Shown: in pieces, positions 16,823 to 24,995 of the stretch
How the letters are laid out: each line of letters begins with the position of its first letter
Numbering within the stretch: position 1 is the stretch's first letter
NCBI RefSeq assembly: GCF_902459765.1
Contig: NZ_CABPSP010000017.1
Span: 90,045 to 154,044, forward strand
From: Pandoraea anapnoica
GTDB lineage: Bacteria; Pseudomonadota; Gammaproteobacteria; Burkholderiales; Burkholderiaceae
Length of the DNA stretch: 64,000 bases
Reading direction: 5' to 3'
Notes under the pieces: model-generated
Database searches by the model: none
Seen by the model: the letters and a program-made list of their open reading frames with translations, nothing else
What the model was told of the DNA's origin: nothing
Made by a program: the position numbers and the translations under genes

Positions 16823-17998
16823 TTACTTGCTTAGCACCCGTATGGCCGATTCCAGCCCCGCCAGCGTAATCGGAAACATACGATTCGCGAAGAGCTGACG
16901 GATCACCGAAATCGACTGACGATATTGCCAAATGGCTTCCGGCTCGGGATTGAGCCATGCGTGACGCGGGAACCGGTCGATGAAGCGACGCAGCCAGACT
17001 GCACCGGCTTCCTTGTTGTTGTACTCGACGGAGCCACCCGGTTGCAGCACTTCGTACGGACTCATCGTCGCATCGCCCACGAAAATCAGCTTATAGTCGG
17101 CCGGATATTTGCGCAGCACGTCCCACGTCTCGAATCGCTCGTTGTGACGGCGGCGGTTCTGCCGCCAGAGATAGTCGTAGACGCAGTTGTGGAAATAGTA
17201 GAACTCGAGATGCTTGAATTCCGACTTTGCGGCCGAAAAGAGTTCTTCCGTGCGCGCAATGTGATCGTCCATCGACCCGCCCACGTCGAGCAGCATCAGC
17301 ACCTTCACGTTATTGTGACGTTCGGGCACCAACTTCAGATCGAGCCAGCCTGCATTGGCCGCCGTGGAGCGAATCGTGTCGGCGAGATCGAGTTCCTCGG
17401 CCGCCCCTTCGCGCGCGAACTTACGTAGGCGGCGCAGCGCAACCTTGATGTTGCGTGTGCCGAGCTCTACGGTGTCGTCGTAGTCGCGGTACGTACGTTG
17501 GTCCCATACCTTGACTGCGGTGCGATTGCCGTTGCTCTCGCCGCCGATGCGGATGCCTTCGGGATTGAAGCCGCCGTTGCCGAACGGCGATGTGCCGCCC
17601 GTGCCGATCCACTTGCTGCCGCCTTCATGCCGCCCCTTCTGCTCGTCGAACAGTTGCTTCAGACGTTCCATGAGCTTGTCGAGTCCACCCAGCGCCTGAA
17701 TACGTGCTTTGTCTTCAGGGGACAGCTCGCGTTGCATCCGCTTCTTGAGCCAATCGAGCGGCACTTCGCCGGAGGCGTCGACGATTTTCTGCACGCCTTT
17801 GAAGTACGCGCCGAACGCCTGATCGAACTTGTCGTAGTGCTTCTCGTCCTTGATGAGCGAGAGGCGCGCCAGATAGTAGAACTCGTCGAGCGAGGGCGCG
17901 ATCACCTGACGCTGAAGCGCTTCGAGCAGCGTCAGGTATTCCTTGACCGAGACCGGCAGTTTTGCCGCGCGCAAGGTGTAGAAGAAGTCGATCAGCAT
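16823..17998 (-). CDS. VWA (CoxE-like) protein, partner of MoxR ATPase
   Basis: A 391-residue cytoplasmic protein of the CoxE/YehP-like VWA class. The N-terminal helical domain (FFYTLRAAKLPVSVKEYLTL) precedes a C-terminal von Willebrand A domain from about residue 230. The MIDAS loop reads DVGGS (238-242), so the first serine of canonical DxSxS is glycine. A Gly-rich linker lies at about 126-160. It starts 13 nt after the MoxR-like ATPase, the classic MoxR-VWA pair that acts as a chaperone or metal-insertion machine. What it matures here is unknown; the cytochromes next door are one candidate by position only. Confidence 0.87.
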   Translation of the reverse strand: MLIDFFYTLRAAKLPVSVKEYLTLLEALQRQVIAPSLDEFYYLARLSLIKDEKHYDKFDQAFGAYFKGVQKIVDASGEVPLDWLKKRMQRELSPEDKARIQALGGLDKLMERLKQLFDEQKGRHEGGSKWIGTGGTSPFGNGGFNPEGIRIGGESNGNRTAVKVWDQRTYRDYDDTVELGTRNIKVALRRLRKFAREGAAEELDLADTIRSTAANAGWLDLKLVPERHNNVKVLMLLDVGGSMDDHIARTEELFSAAKSEFKHLEFYYFHNCVYDYLWRQNRRRHNERFETWDVLRKYPADYKLIFVGDATMSPYEVLQPGGSVEYNNKEAGAVWLRRFIDRFPRHAWLNPEPEAIWQYRQSISVIRQLFANRMFPITLAGLESAIRVLSK

Positions 17999-18011
17999 GA
18001 CGTGGGCGCGC

Positions 18012-18854
18012 TTATCGGTTGGCGCGATTCATGAAGACGAGCCGCTCGAACAGGTGCATGTCCTGCTCGTTCTTGAGCAAAGCGCCCGCAAGCGGCGGAA
18101 TGGCCAGTTTGTTGTCGGCGCTGCGAAGCGCTTCCGGGCCGATTTCCTCGGCCATCAGCAACTTGAGCCAGTCGATCAGTTCCGACGTCGACGGCTTTTT
18201 CTTCAGGCCCGGGATCTCGCGCACTTCGAAGAACGTCGCCATGGCGGCGTTCACCAGTTCGCGACGGATGTTCGGGAAGTGGACGTCGATGATCGACTGC
18301 ATCGTCGCCGGTTCAGGGAACTTGATGTAGTGGAAGAAGCAGCGGCGCAGGAAGGCGTCGGGCAGTTCCTTCTCGTTGTTCGACGTGATGATGACGAGCG
18401 GACGGTGGCGAGCTTTCACCAGTTCTCGCGTCTCGTAGACGTAGAACTCCATGCGATCCAGTTCACGCAGCAAGTCGTTGGGGAATTCGATGTCGGCCTT
18501 GTCGATCTCGTCGATCAGCAACACGACAGGCTGGTCGGCCTCGAACGCTTGCCAGAGCACGCCCTTGACGATGTAGTTGGCGATGTCGCGAACGCGCTCG
18601 TCACCCAGTTGCGAATCGCGCAGCCGCGAGACGGCGTCGTATTCGTAGAGCCCCTGCTGCGCCTTGGTAGTCGACTTCACATGCCATTGCAGCAGCGGCA
18701 TATCGAGTGCTGCGGCCACTTCCTCGGCGAGCATGGTCTTGCCGGTGCCGGGTTCGCCCTTGATGAGCAGCGGTCGTTGCAGCGTGGCCGCCGCATTCAC
18801 GGCGAGCTTGAGGTCGTCGGTGGCGACGTATTGGGAAGAGCCTTCGAAGCGCAT
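18012..18854 (-). CDS. MoxR-family AAA+ ATPase
   Basis: A 280-residue AAA+ protein: Walker A GEPGTGKT (residues 33-40), Walker B VVLLIDEIDKAD (about 133-144), sensor-1 VIITSNNEKELPDAF and the arginine-bearing LRRCFFHY. MoxR ATPases remodel partner proteins with a VWA companion, which follows after 13 nt. The ATG at 18854 (MRFEGSSQYVATDD) is chosen over one ten codons upstream because homologues begin there. A TATACT on the minus strand (18913-18908) could be its -10. Divergent from the cytochrome pair at 19136. Confidence 0.9.
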   Translation of the reverse strand: MRFEGSSQYVATDDLKLAVNAAATLQRPLLIKGEPGTGKTMLAEEVAAALDMPLLQWHVKSTTKAQQGLYEYDAVSRLRDSQLGDERVRDIANYIVKGVLWQAFEADQPVVLLIDEIDKADIEFPNDLLRELDRMEFYVYETRELVKARHRPLVIITSNNEKELPDAFLRRCFFHYIKFPEPATMQSIIDVHFPNIRRELVNAAMATFFEVREIPGLKKKPSTSELIDWLKLLMAEEIGPEALRSADNKLAIPPLAGALLKNEQDMHLFERLVFMNRANR

Positions 18855-19011
18855 TGTCAGAGCCGTCCGCAAACAGCCGGCCAACCGGCCGGGCAGGGAA
18901 AAAGTTCAGTATAAGACATTGCGCATATGGCTCGCTCGCACGTTGAAAATGTGCATTGACATCAATGGCTTGCGAAAAAACTTCGGAGAACTGTGCGGGT
19001 CAGCACCGAGT

Positions 19012-19039
19012 TTGCGCCTCGGAGGGTGTGGGTTACAAT
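19012..19039 (+). promoter_or_regulatory. Candidate promoter of the cytochrome pair
   Basis: TTGCGC (19012-19017), a 16-nt spacer and TACAAT (19034-19039), 97 nt upstream of the first cytochrome start codon in the 281-bp divergent gap. Confidence 0.45.
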
Positions 19040-19135
19040 CGATTGCTTTTTTCACAGGTCGACCGCCTTGGAGCCGGGACGTCGATCTGCGTGTTGCGGG
19101 CCGGTATTCCAACCAAAAACGTTCCCAAGAAGACC

Positions 19136-19501
19136 ATGAAAAAGTTCCTCACGATGATGGCGCTGGCGCTTGGCAGCACGTCGTTCATGTCGGTCAGCGC
19201 CCTTCATGCGGCCGAACTCAAGCCTGATATGGAGGCGGCAAAGAGCAAGGTGGCCATGTGCATTGGCTGCCACGGCATTGCCGACTATCGCACCGCGTTC
19301 CCCGAGGTGTATCACGTCCCCAAGATCGGCGGACAGAACGCGAAGTACATCGAAAACGCCCTGAAGGAATACGCGAAGGGCGATCGCAAGTTTCAGACGA
19401 TGCATGGCATCGCAGCCACGTTGACCGAACAGGACATCGTCGACATCGCCGCGTACTACGCGGCGCAGACGGCGTCGACGCCGGTCAATCCCCAGAAGTA
19501 A
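19136..19501 (+). CDS. Periplasmic c-type cytochrome (class I, monohaem)
   Basis: A 121-residue exported cytochrome: a Lys-initiated signal peptide (MKKFLTMMALALGSTSFMSV, cleavage probably at ALHAA), then CIGCH with haem cysteines C42 and C45 and axial H46. Late MHGIAATLTEQDIVDIAAYY supplies the likely axial methionine and the C-terminal helix. It resembles half of a cytochrome c4 or a c553-like electron carrier. The ATG at 19136 is chosen for the signal peptide; the frame is open 60 codons further upstream without coding character. The second cytochrome starts 25 nt downstream, so the two are an operon. Confidence 0.9.
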   Translation: MKKFLTMMALALGSTSFMSVSALHAAELKPDMEAAKSKVAMCIGCHGIADYRTAFPEVYHVPKIGGQNAKYIENALKEYAKGDRKFQTMHGIAATLTEQDIVDIAAYYAAQTASTPVNPQK

Positions 19502-19526
19502 AACGTGCGTGGCTGAGGAGAACACG

Positions 19527-19949
19527 ATGAAGCATTCGATGCATTCGATGGCAAAGGCCGCTGCGGCGGTGTCCCTGGTGCTGGGCGCGACGCTCGCCGC
19601 AACGAGCGGCAACGCAGTCGCCGCGGGCAATATCGCCAACGGTAAGGCGCTCGTCGACAAAGGCATGTGCGCCAGTTGCCACGGCGCCAACCTGAACGCG
19701 CCGATCACCCCGGAATACCCGAAGCTGGCTGGTCAGTACGCGGATTACGTCTATAACGCGTTGCGTGCGTACCAGAACGAACACAGTCTGGTGTATGGCC
19801 GCAGCAACGCCATCATGAAGACGCAGGTCATGTCGAATCCGGCGACGCTCGACAAGGACGGCAAGCCGCGTCCGTTCACGCCGGAGGAGCTGAAGGACAT
19901 CTCCGCTTACATCGAGTCGCTGCCCGGCGATCTCGTGACGAAAAAGTAA
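19527..19949 (+). CDS. Periplasmic c-type cytochrome (class I, monohaem)
   Basis: A 140-residue protein with a signal peptide (hydrophobic AAAAVSLVLGATLAATSGNA, cleavage near AVAA) and CASCH at residues 48-52. An axial methionine is likely in AIMKTQVMSNPA, and the C-terminal helix is FTPEELKDISAYIESL. A strong GAGGAG ribosome site precedes the ATG at 19527. It is paired with the preceding cytochrome, and a terminator follows. Two monohaem cytochromes in tandem could together mimic a dihaem cytochrome c4 donating electrons to a terminal oxidase; this is inference from organisation. Confidence 0.9.
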   Translation: MKHSMHSMAKAAAAVSLVLGATLAATSGNAVAAGNIANGKALVDKGMCASCHGANLNAPITPEYPKLAGQYADYVYNALRAYQNEHSLVYGRSNAIMKTQVMSNPATLDKDGKPRPFTPEELKDISAYIESLPGDLVTKK

Positions 19950-19966
19950 GCATTTCGACGTCTGCA

Positions 19967-20010
19967 CAAAAAAACGACGGTTGCTGTCTGGGCAACCGTC
20001 GTTTGCTTTC
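19967..20010. terminator. Bidirectional terminator
   Basis: A 13-bp stem AAACGACGGTTGC / GCAACCGTCGTTT (19972-20004) with a 7-nt loop, between the convergent cytochrome and DUF1841 genes. Confidence 0.85.
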
Positions 20011-20090
20011 GTGCTCTCGTTGCGGCGGCTGTGCGATGAGTGCCTGCGGCGCCACGCCGTTTGCGTGCGGCCGCAACCACCGGAGGGCGC

Positions 20091-20522
20091 TTAGCGCGAT
20101 GCCTGCTGCTCGATACGCTGGAGGTAGGCGTCCGAGTCGGGCGGCTGACCACTGCGCTGGGCTTCCCACAGTGTCTGCCCCAGACACTCCATGATGCGGT
20201 GCTGCGCTTCGTGCGGCGAGTCGAGTCGATTCGTCAGCTTTTCATACGCAGCGCGGATACCGGGCGGTTGATCGATGGAGACCTGCTCGCTGATCGCGAG
20301 GTGCATGGACAGATGCAGGAACGGGTTGGTCTGGCCCGCTTCCGGCGAGTAATCGCGGGCGCTGGCGTCTTCGGTATCGGCGAGCGCGTCGTGGTACTCG
20401 GGGTGTTCGTTGATCCAGTCGGCGGCAATCGTTTCGAGCGGCGTCAGGATATTGCCGTCACGCTGCTTTTGCCACGTGGTGCAGAAGAATTGCCGGACTT
20501 CGTCACGGCTCGGATTGAACAT
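20091..20522 (-). CDS. DUF1841 family protein
   Basis: A 143-residue protein starting MFNPSRDEVRQFFCTTWQKQ, the characteristic DUF1841 opening. It continues with LTPLETIAADWINEHPEYH and NPFLHLSMHLAISEQVSIDQ, which hold the conserved histidines of the family. Function unknown; widely conserved in betaproteobacteria. No signal peptide. A GGAG site precedes the ATG. It is transcribed alone, convergent with the cytochromes and divergent from the DMT transporter. Confidence 0.85.
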   Translation of the reverse strand: MFNPSRDEVRQFFCTTWQKQRDGNILTPLETIAADWINEHPEYHDALADTEDASARDYSPEAGQTNPFLHLSMHLAISEQVSIDQPPGIRAAYEKLTNRLDSPHEAQHRIMECLGQTLWEAQRSGQPPDSDAYLQRIEQQASR

Positions 20523-20552
20523 GGGGACTCCGTGGGGTTCTTTTGAGGCGTC

Positions 20553-20580
20553 TTGCGGCGCGCCTTGCCGTGGCTACAAT
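20553..20580 (+). promoter_or_regulatory. Candidate promoter of the DMT transporter gene
   Basis: TTGCGG (20553-20558), a 16-nt spacer and TACAAT (20575-20580), about 108 nt before the proposed ATG. Confidence 0.4.
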
Positions 20581-20688
20581 GGCGAATCCGTTCGCACGAT
20601 ACCGTAAGACGCCGGGCGTGCCTGTGATGGACGGAACGCGCCAATAACGCATGTAAAACACGCCGTATTGTCCCCCAAATCGCGAATC

Positions 20689-21639
20689 ATGTCGCAAAGC
20701 CCACGTATCCCCACCGCAAGCGCTGCACCGGACGGCGTTCCCGCCGTGCCTCACACCCCACCGTCTGCGTGGGGCGGCATCGCATTGATCGCCATCTCGG
20801 CCTCGGCGTTTGGAGCGATGGCGATTTTTGCGCGCGCGGCCACGGCTTCCGGCGCCGACATGTTCGCCATGCTGCTGTTCCGTTTCTTCGTCGCTGCCAT
20901 GCTGCTGCTGCTCTGGTGCCGCATGCAGCGGGTCCGCTTTCCGTCGCGTCGACAGTCGTTGCATATCGCGCTGATGGGCGGCATCGGCTATGTCGGCCAA
21001 TCGCTCTGTTTCTTTGGCGCGTTGCAGTATGCACAGGCGTCGCTCGTTGCATTGCTGCTTTACCTTTACCCGGTATTCGTCACGCTTTTGGCGGCCGTTT
21101 TTCTGCATGAGCGCCTGACGCCGGTAAAGCTGGGCGCGCTGGTCCTCTGCTCGCTGGGGACGGCGCTGACCGTTGGCGGCGGTCAGGGGCAGCCGCTGGG
21201 CATGGCGCTGGCGGTCGCCGCCGCGCTGATCTATTCGGGATACATCATCGTGGGCGCACGTTTAACGCGGGGTGTTGACGCGCGGGCGACGGCAACGCTT
21301 GTTTGTTTCGCAGCAACAGTATCCTTCGGCGTCTTGGCGGCGGTACGCAGCTCGCAGGGACTGCCGTTGCGTTGGCCCGCAGAGCTCGGTGGATGGGCGG
21401 CGCTCACCGCGATTGCCGTATGTTCTACGGTCATTGCGATTCTGACTTTCTTCGCCGGTCTGCAACGTCTTGGCGCGGGACGCGCCTCCATGCTCTCGAC
21501 ACTGGAGCCCGTTGTGACGGTGCTGCTCGCGGCCATGCTGCTCGGTGAAACGCTTACGGCGGGACAGTGGGCGGGCGGGGCGCTCATTCTGGCGGGCGTG
21601 CTCTGGCTGTCTGCGCGTGGGGCATCGGCAAGCGCTTGA
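20689..21639 (+). CDS. DMT/EamA-family transporter
   Basis: A 316-residue inner-membrane protein with ten predicted helices in two EamA repeats. The first begins GGIALIAISASAFGAMAIFA and the second around GMALAVAAALIYSGYIIVGA. Repeat ends carry the typical ALVALLLYLYPVFVTLLA and ASMLSTLEPVVTVLLAAMLL segments. A 25-residue Pro/Ala-rich cytoplasmic tail comes first. The ATG at 20689 is preferred to a TTG at 20668; no strong Shine-Dalgarno is visible. The substrate is unknown. The RutE-like gene follows after 90 nt with its own candidate -10, so cotranscription is uncertain. Confidence 0.87.
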   Translation: MSQSPRIPTASAAPDGVPAVPHTPPSAWGGIALIAISASAFGAMAIFARAATASGADMFAMLLFRFFVAAMLLLLWCRMQRVRFPSRRQSLHIALMGGIGYVGQSLCFFGALQYAQASLVALLLYLYPVFVTLLAAVFLHERLTPVKLGALVLCSLGTALTVGGGQGQPLGMALAVAAALIYSGYIIVGARLTRGVDARATATLVCFAATVSFGVLAAVRSSQGLPLRWPAELGGWAALTAIAVCSTVIAILTFFAGLQRLGAGRASMLSTLEPVVTVLLAAMLLGETLTAGQWAGGALILAGVLWLSARGASASA

Positions 21640-21729
21640 TTCCGCGTGCATTTTTGGCGCGCCTGCGCCCACCGGGCGGCAACGGTACAATCGCCTTCGT
21701 TCGCTATCCAACACCCGAGGTCATTCGTC

Positions 21730-22323
21730 ATGAGCATCATTGCCAAAGAAGCCATCGCCCAGTTGTTCACCGATGCCCGCACGCACAACGTGTGGCTCGA
21801 CAAGCCGGTCAGCGACGAGACGCTGCGTGAACTCTACGATCTGGTGAAGTGGGGCCCGACGTCGGCCAACACGACACCCGCCCGGATTGTCTTCGTGAAG
21901 AGCCCGGAGGCGAAGGCGAAGCTGATCGAATGCATGGCGCCCGGGAACGTAGACAAGACGCGTACGGCACCCGTGACGGCCATCATTGCGTATGACCTGA
22001 AGTTCTACGAGCACTTGCCCAAGTTGTTCCCCAACGGCGCGGAGAAGATGGTGCCGATGTTCTCGGGAGATGCCACCAAGGCAGCAGGGGCAGCCCATAT
22101 GAACAGCTCGCTTCAGGGCGGCTACTTTATTCTGGCCGCACGCGCGTTGGGTCTGGACTGCGGTCCGATGGCCGGTTTCGACGCTCAGAAGGTCAACGAT
22201 ACGTTCTTTGCTGGCACCGAATGGCGTGTGAACTTCATCTGCAATCTGGGCTACGGCGATCAGGACAAGCTGTTTCCCCGCAATCCGCGTTTGTCGTTCG
22301 AAGAGGCAGCGCGCATCATCTGA
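21730..22323 (+). CDS. rutE: RutE-like malonic semialdehyde reductase / nitroreductase family
   Basis: A 197-residue flavin-dependent nitroreductase-fold protein. [32 protein letters not shown] and [20 protein letters not shown] closely fit the RutE/HadB group that reduces 3-oxopropanoate to 3-hydroxypropionate in pyrimidine breakdown. No other rut genes are nearby, so it may act as a general malonic semialdehyde or quinone reductase. TACAAT (21686-21691) is a candidate -10. The ATG at 21730 is chosen over an upstream extension of 28 codons lacking family similarity. A terminator follows. Confidence 0.85.
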   Translation: MSIIAKEAIAQLFTDARTHNVWLDKPVSDETLRELYDLVKWGPTSANTTPARIVFVKSPEAKAKLIECMAPGNVDKTRTAPVTAIIAYDLKFYEHLPKLFPNGAEKMVPMFSGDATKAAGAAHMNSSLQGGYFILAARALGLDCGPMAGFDAQKVNDTFFAGTEWRVNFICNLGYGDQDKLFPRNPRLSFEEAARII

Positions 22324-22370
22324 TGCAAGATCGGTGACGCTTCACGGCATCGACTGATGCGTGAGGCGTA

Positions 22371-22417
22371 CAAACAAAACGGGCGGCCCTGGTATCGGGC
22401 CGCCCGTCGTTGTTTGT
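22371..22417. terminator. Bidirectional terminator
   Basis: An 11-bp stem ACGGGCGGCCC / GGGCCGCCCGT (22379-22407) with a 7-nt loop, flanked by ACAAACAAA and CGTTGTTTGT, between the convergent RutE-like and nth genes. Confidence 0.85.
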
Positions 22418-22457
22418 GCTGCCACCCTGCCTGATGTCGGCGAGCGCTAATGGCATG

Positions 22458-23102
22458 TCACCCTTTCGGCGCAGGCGTTTTCGGTCGGAAGTCGCAGAGC
22501 GGTTCGATTGCGCAATGCCAGCACTCCGGCTTGCGGGCCTTGCATACGTAGCGGCCGTGCAAGATGAGCCAGTGATGTGCGTCGTGTTTGAACTCGCGAG
22601 GCGTTAAGCGTTCCAGGGCCAGTTCGACGGCCAGCGGGTCTTTGCCGGGTGCCAGTCCCGTGCGGTTGGCGACACGGAAAATATGCGTATCGACGGCAAT
22701 CGTGTCCTCGCCGAATGCGGTATTCAGTACGACGTTCGCGGTCTTGCGGCCAACCCCCGGCAACGCTTCGAGCGCTTCACGCGATCGTGGAACTTCCCCG
22801 CCGTGCTTCTCGAGTAGCAATTGGCAGGTGGCGATGACGTTCTTGGCCTTCGTGCGATACAGTCCGATCGTCTTGATGAAATCGGACACGCCTGCTTCGC
22901 CCAGCGCAATCATTTTTGCGGGCGTGTTTGCCACGGCGTAAAGCTTGCGGGTCGCTTTGTTCACCGAGACATCGGTCGCCTGTGCGGAGAGCAGGACCGC
23001 GATCAACAACTCGAAGGGCGACGTGTATTCCAATTCCGTCGTCGGAGTGGGATTGAGCTGTTGCAGCGTCTCGAACAGGGCACGGCGTTTGGCGTCGTTC
23101 AT
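22458..23102 (-). CDS. nth: Endonuclease III
   Basis: A 214-residue base-excision repair glycosylase/AP lyase acting on oxidised pyrimidines. The helix-hairpin-helix LPGVGRKTANVV carries the catalytic lysine K120, with D138 in VDTHIFRV. The [4Fe-4S] cluster ligands C187, C194, C197 and C203 have the standard C-x6-C-x2-C-x5-C spacing. All these positions equal those of E. coli Nth. It lies 123 nt downstream of the RnfB-like ferredoxin gene on the same strand, an association common in proteobacteria. Confidence 0.96.
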   Translation of the reverse strand: MNDAKRRALFETLQQLNPTPTTELEYTSPFELLIAVLLSAQATDVSVNKATRKLYAVANTPAKMIALGEAGVSDFIKTIGLYRTKAKNVIATCQLLLEKHGGEVPRSREALEALPGVGRKTANVVLNTAFGEDTIAVDTHIFRVANRTGLAPGKDPLAVELALERLTPREFKHDAHHWLILHGRYVCKARKPECWHCAIEPLCDFRPKTPAPKG

Positions 23103-23225
23103 GGCGGGGGCGCGTGTTGCGTGGCGTTTGTCTCGTTATCGGGGACGGTGCGAAATCCATCGGAGGCCGGTTAGCCGCCCGTTCGAAGCGTCCGGGCTTC
23201 GCACTTCTTGCAAATGAGCACTACA

Positions 23226-24200
23226 TCAATCGTTGTCTTTGGCGTTGTCTGTGCCGGGAGTGGCGCCGCTTGCGCCAAGCCCTAGCCGCTTACGCCGGGC
23301 TTCCGCTTCGTCGATCTGCGCCTGAACGGCTGCAGACACGTTCTCGGTGTTCTTGGGACCAAGGCCCTCAGCGGCCAGCGCGGCCTTCTTCTGGCGAGCC
23401 CGTTCGAGCGCAGCCTGAATGATCGCTTGTTTGCGCGCCGCTGCCGTTGCCGCTTCGTCGGCGGCGGCCGCTGCGCCTGCGGTTCCATCATTCGAAACCG
23501 ACGATGCCTCCGTGCGCGGTGTCGCGACCTGCGGCTGGACGTTATCGGCGACGGGCGTACTTTGCGGTCCCGGTGCAACGCGCGCAGCGCGTGCCGCGAG
23601 ACGGGCTTCACGCTGCGCCTTGTCCTTTTGCAGACGCGCCTGATGGGCCTCAAAGTGTGTGCGAGCCTCGTCGGCTTGCGTTTGCGACCAAGCGTCCCAT
23701 CCGGTGCGCTCGCCGGTCACCGGCACCATGTCGATGCAGTCGACGGGGCAGGGCGGTACGCAGAGATCGCAGCCCGTGCAGCGGTCTTCGATGACCGTAT
23801 GCATCAATTTTGCCGCGCCGACAATGGCGTCGACCGGGCAGGCCTGAATGCACAAGGTGCAGCCGATGCAGAGCGATTCGTCAATCAGGGCCCGGGGGCG
23901 CGGGCGTTCGACGCCGTTCTCCGGATTGAGTGCAATGATGGGACGGCCGAGCAGCTTCGCAAGGCGCTCGACACCTTCGGCCCCGCCCGGCGGGCATTGG
24001 TTATAGCTGGCTTGCCCGCTCGCGATAGCGTCGGCGTACGGACGGCAACCTGCGTAACCGCATTTGGTGCATTGCGTCTGGGGCAATAAGGCATCGATGC
24101 GCTGAGCGAGCGCGCTGACTTCGGACACGTCTTTTGTGGGGGATTCGGCGGAAACTAGAATTATCCTGCATTTTGCAGAAACACTGAACCGTTGTGCCAT
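23226..24200 (-). CDS. rsxB: Stand-alone RnfB/RsxB-like polyferredoxin
   Basis: About 300-324 residues. The core is an Fe-S domain [20 protein letters not shown] followed by two [4Fe-4S] ferredoxin motifs, [16 protein letters not shown] and [16 protein letters not shown]. The C-terminal ~140 residues are an Ala/Arg/Gln-rich helical tail ([20 protein letters not shown]). The membrane anchor of true RnfB is missing and no rnfACDGE genes are present, so it is a soluble electron carrier of unknown partner. The start is uncertain: ATG at 24200 gives 324 residues and overlaps the divergent TetR promoter; a GTG at 24128 gives 300 and would leave that promoter free. Confidence 0.82.
   Translation of the reverse strand: MAQRFSVSAKCRIILVSAESPTKDVSEVSALAQRIDALLPQTQCTKCGYAGCRPYADAIASGQASYNQCPPGGAEGVERLAKLLGRPIIALNPENGVERPRPRALIDESLCIGCTLCIQACPVDAIVGAAKLMHTVIEDRCTGCDLCVPPCPVDCIDMVPVTGERTGWDAWSQTQADEARTHFEAHQARLQKDKAQREARLAARAARVAPGPQSTPVADNVQPQVATPRTEASSVSNDGTAGAAAAADEAATAAARKQAIIQAALERARQKKAALAAEGLGPKNTENVSAAVQAQIDEAEARRKRLGLGASGATPGTDNAKDND
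24134..24178 (+). promoter_or_regulatory. TetR gene promoter with adjacent palindrome (candidate autoregulatory operator)
   Basis: TTGTGG (24134-24139), a 16-nt spacer and TAGAAT (24156-24161) form a promoter for the TetR gene. Directly downstream lies the perfect inverted repeat CTGCA-TTT-TGCAG (24166-24178), where a TetR repressor would block transcription. The same segment overlaps the possible start region of the divergent RnfB-like gene. Confidence 0.5.
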
Positions 24201-24231
24201 AATTCCGCCCGATGAGAACGACCGGCCGATC

Positions 24232-24870
24232 ATGACAACATCAGAAACCAAGATCAAACGTGACCCGGAACGCACCCGCCAGCGCATTCTTGCCGCTGCG
24301 ATCGAGGAATTTGCGGAACGTGGTTCCAGTGGTGCTCGCGTGGACAGCATCGCACGCCGAGCCGACATCAATGAGCGCATGCTCTATTACTACTTCGGCA
24401 ACAAGGACCAGCTTTATCTGGCCGTGCTCGAAGAAGTCTATGGCGAATTCAATCGCGCGGAACACGCGCTCAAGCTCGATTTGCTTGCGCCGCTCGACGC
24501 CGTAGCCGAACTCGCCCACTTCGTGTGGGATTACTACGCGGATCACCCGGAGCTGATTCAGCTCATCAATAACGAAAATCTGCACGAAGCCAAGTCGATG
24601 CGTCAGTCGACGGAAATTCGTCAGCAGGTCTCGCCGATCGTTGAACTGCTCGCGCAGACCCTCAAGCGCGGTCAGGCCAGTGGCGAAATTCGTCAGGGCG
24701 TCGATCCGGTCGATCTGTACGTGACGATTTCGGCGATGGGTTATTACGTGATGTCGAATCGACATACGCTTTCCATCGTGATGGGGCGCGATGTCATGAG
24801 CGACGAGTCGCGAAAGACGTACTCGTCCTTCAATACGCAGATGCTGCTGGATTCGCTGCGCACGCGATAA
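24232..24870 (+). CDS. TetR-family transcriptional regulator
   Basis: A 212-residue regulator. The N-terminal helix-turn-helix is typical ([20 protein letters not shown], then [20 protein letters not shown] and [15 protein letters not shown], about residues 13-66), followed by a helical ligand domain with [20 protein letters not shown]. The ATG at 24232 gives the usual short basic leader before the first helix; an upstream extension of 32 codons would run through its own promoter. Divergent from the RnfB-like gene, so that gene or nth may be a target. The ligand is unknown. Confidence 0.9.
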   Translation: MTTSETKIKRDPERTRQRILAAAIEEFAERGSSGARVDSIARRADINERMLYYYFGNKDQLYLAVLEEVYGEFNRAEHALKLDLLAPLDAVAELAHFVWDYYADHPELIQLINNENLHEAKSMRQSTEIRQQVSPIVELLAQTLKRGQASGEIRQGVDPVDLYVTISAMGYYVMSNRHTLSIVMGRDVMSDESRKTYSSFNTQMLLDSLRTR

Positions 24871-24920
24871 GCGGACGGCCGCGATCTGCGGCGTCCGGTG
24901 CTAGCACCGATACGAAGGCC

Positions 24921-24968
24921 GCAAAAGGAAACCGCCGCGAGAGCCCATGCCCTCGCGGCGGTTTTCGT
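24921..24968. terminator. Bidirectional terminator
   Basis: AACCGCCGCGAG / CTCGCGGCGGTT (24930-24963) form a strong stem, with GCAAAAGG before and TTCG after, between the convergent TetR and PHA depolymerase genes. Confidence 0.8.
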
Positions 24969-24995
24969 ATGTCCGTCGGGATTGCCGAATGACGG

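Noticed and set aside
18955-18966. ATTGACATCAAT palindrome as an FNR/Anr box before the cytochromes
   Set aside because: The FNR consensus needs TTGAT-N4-ATCAA; here the half-sites are 4 bp too close.
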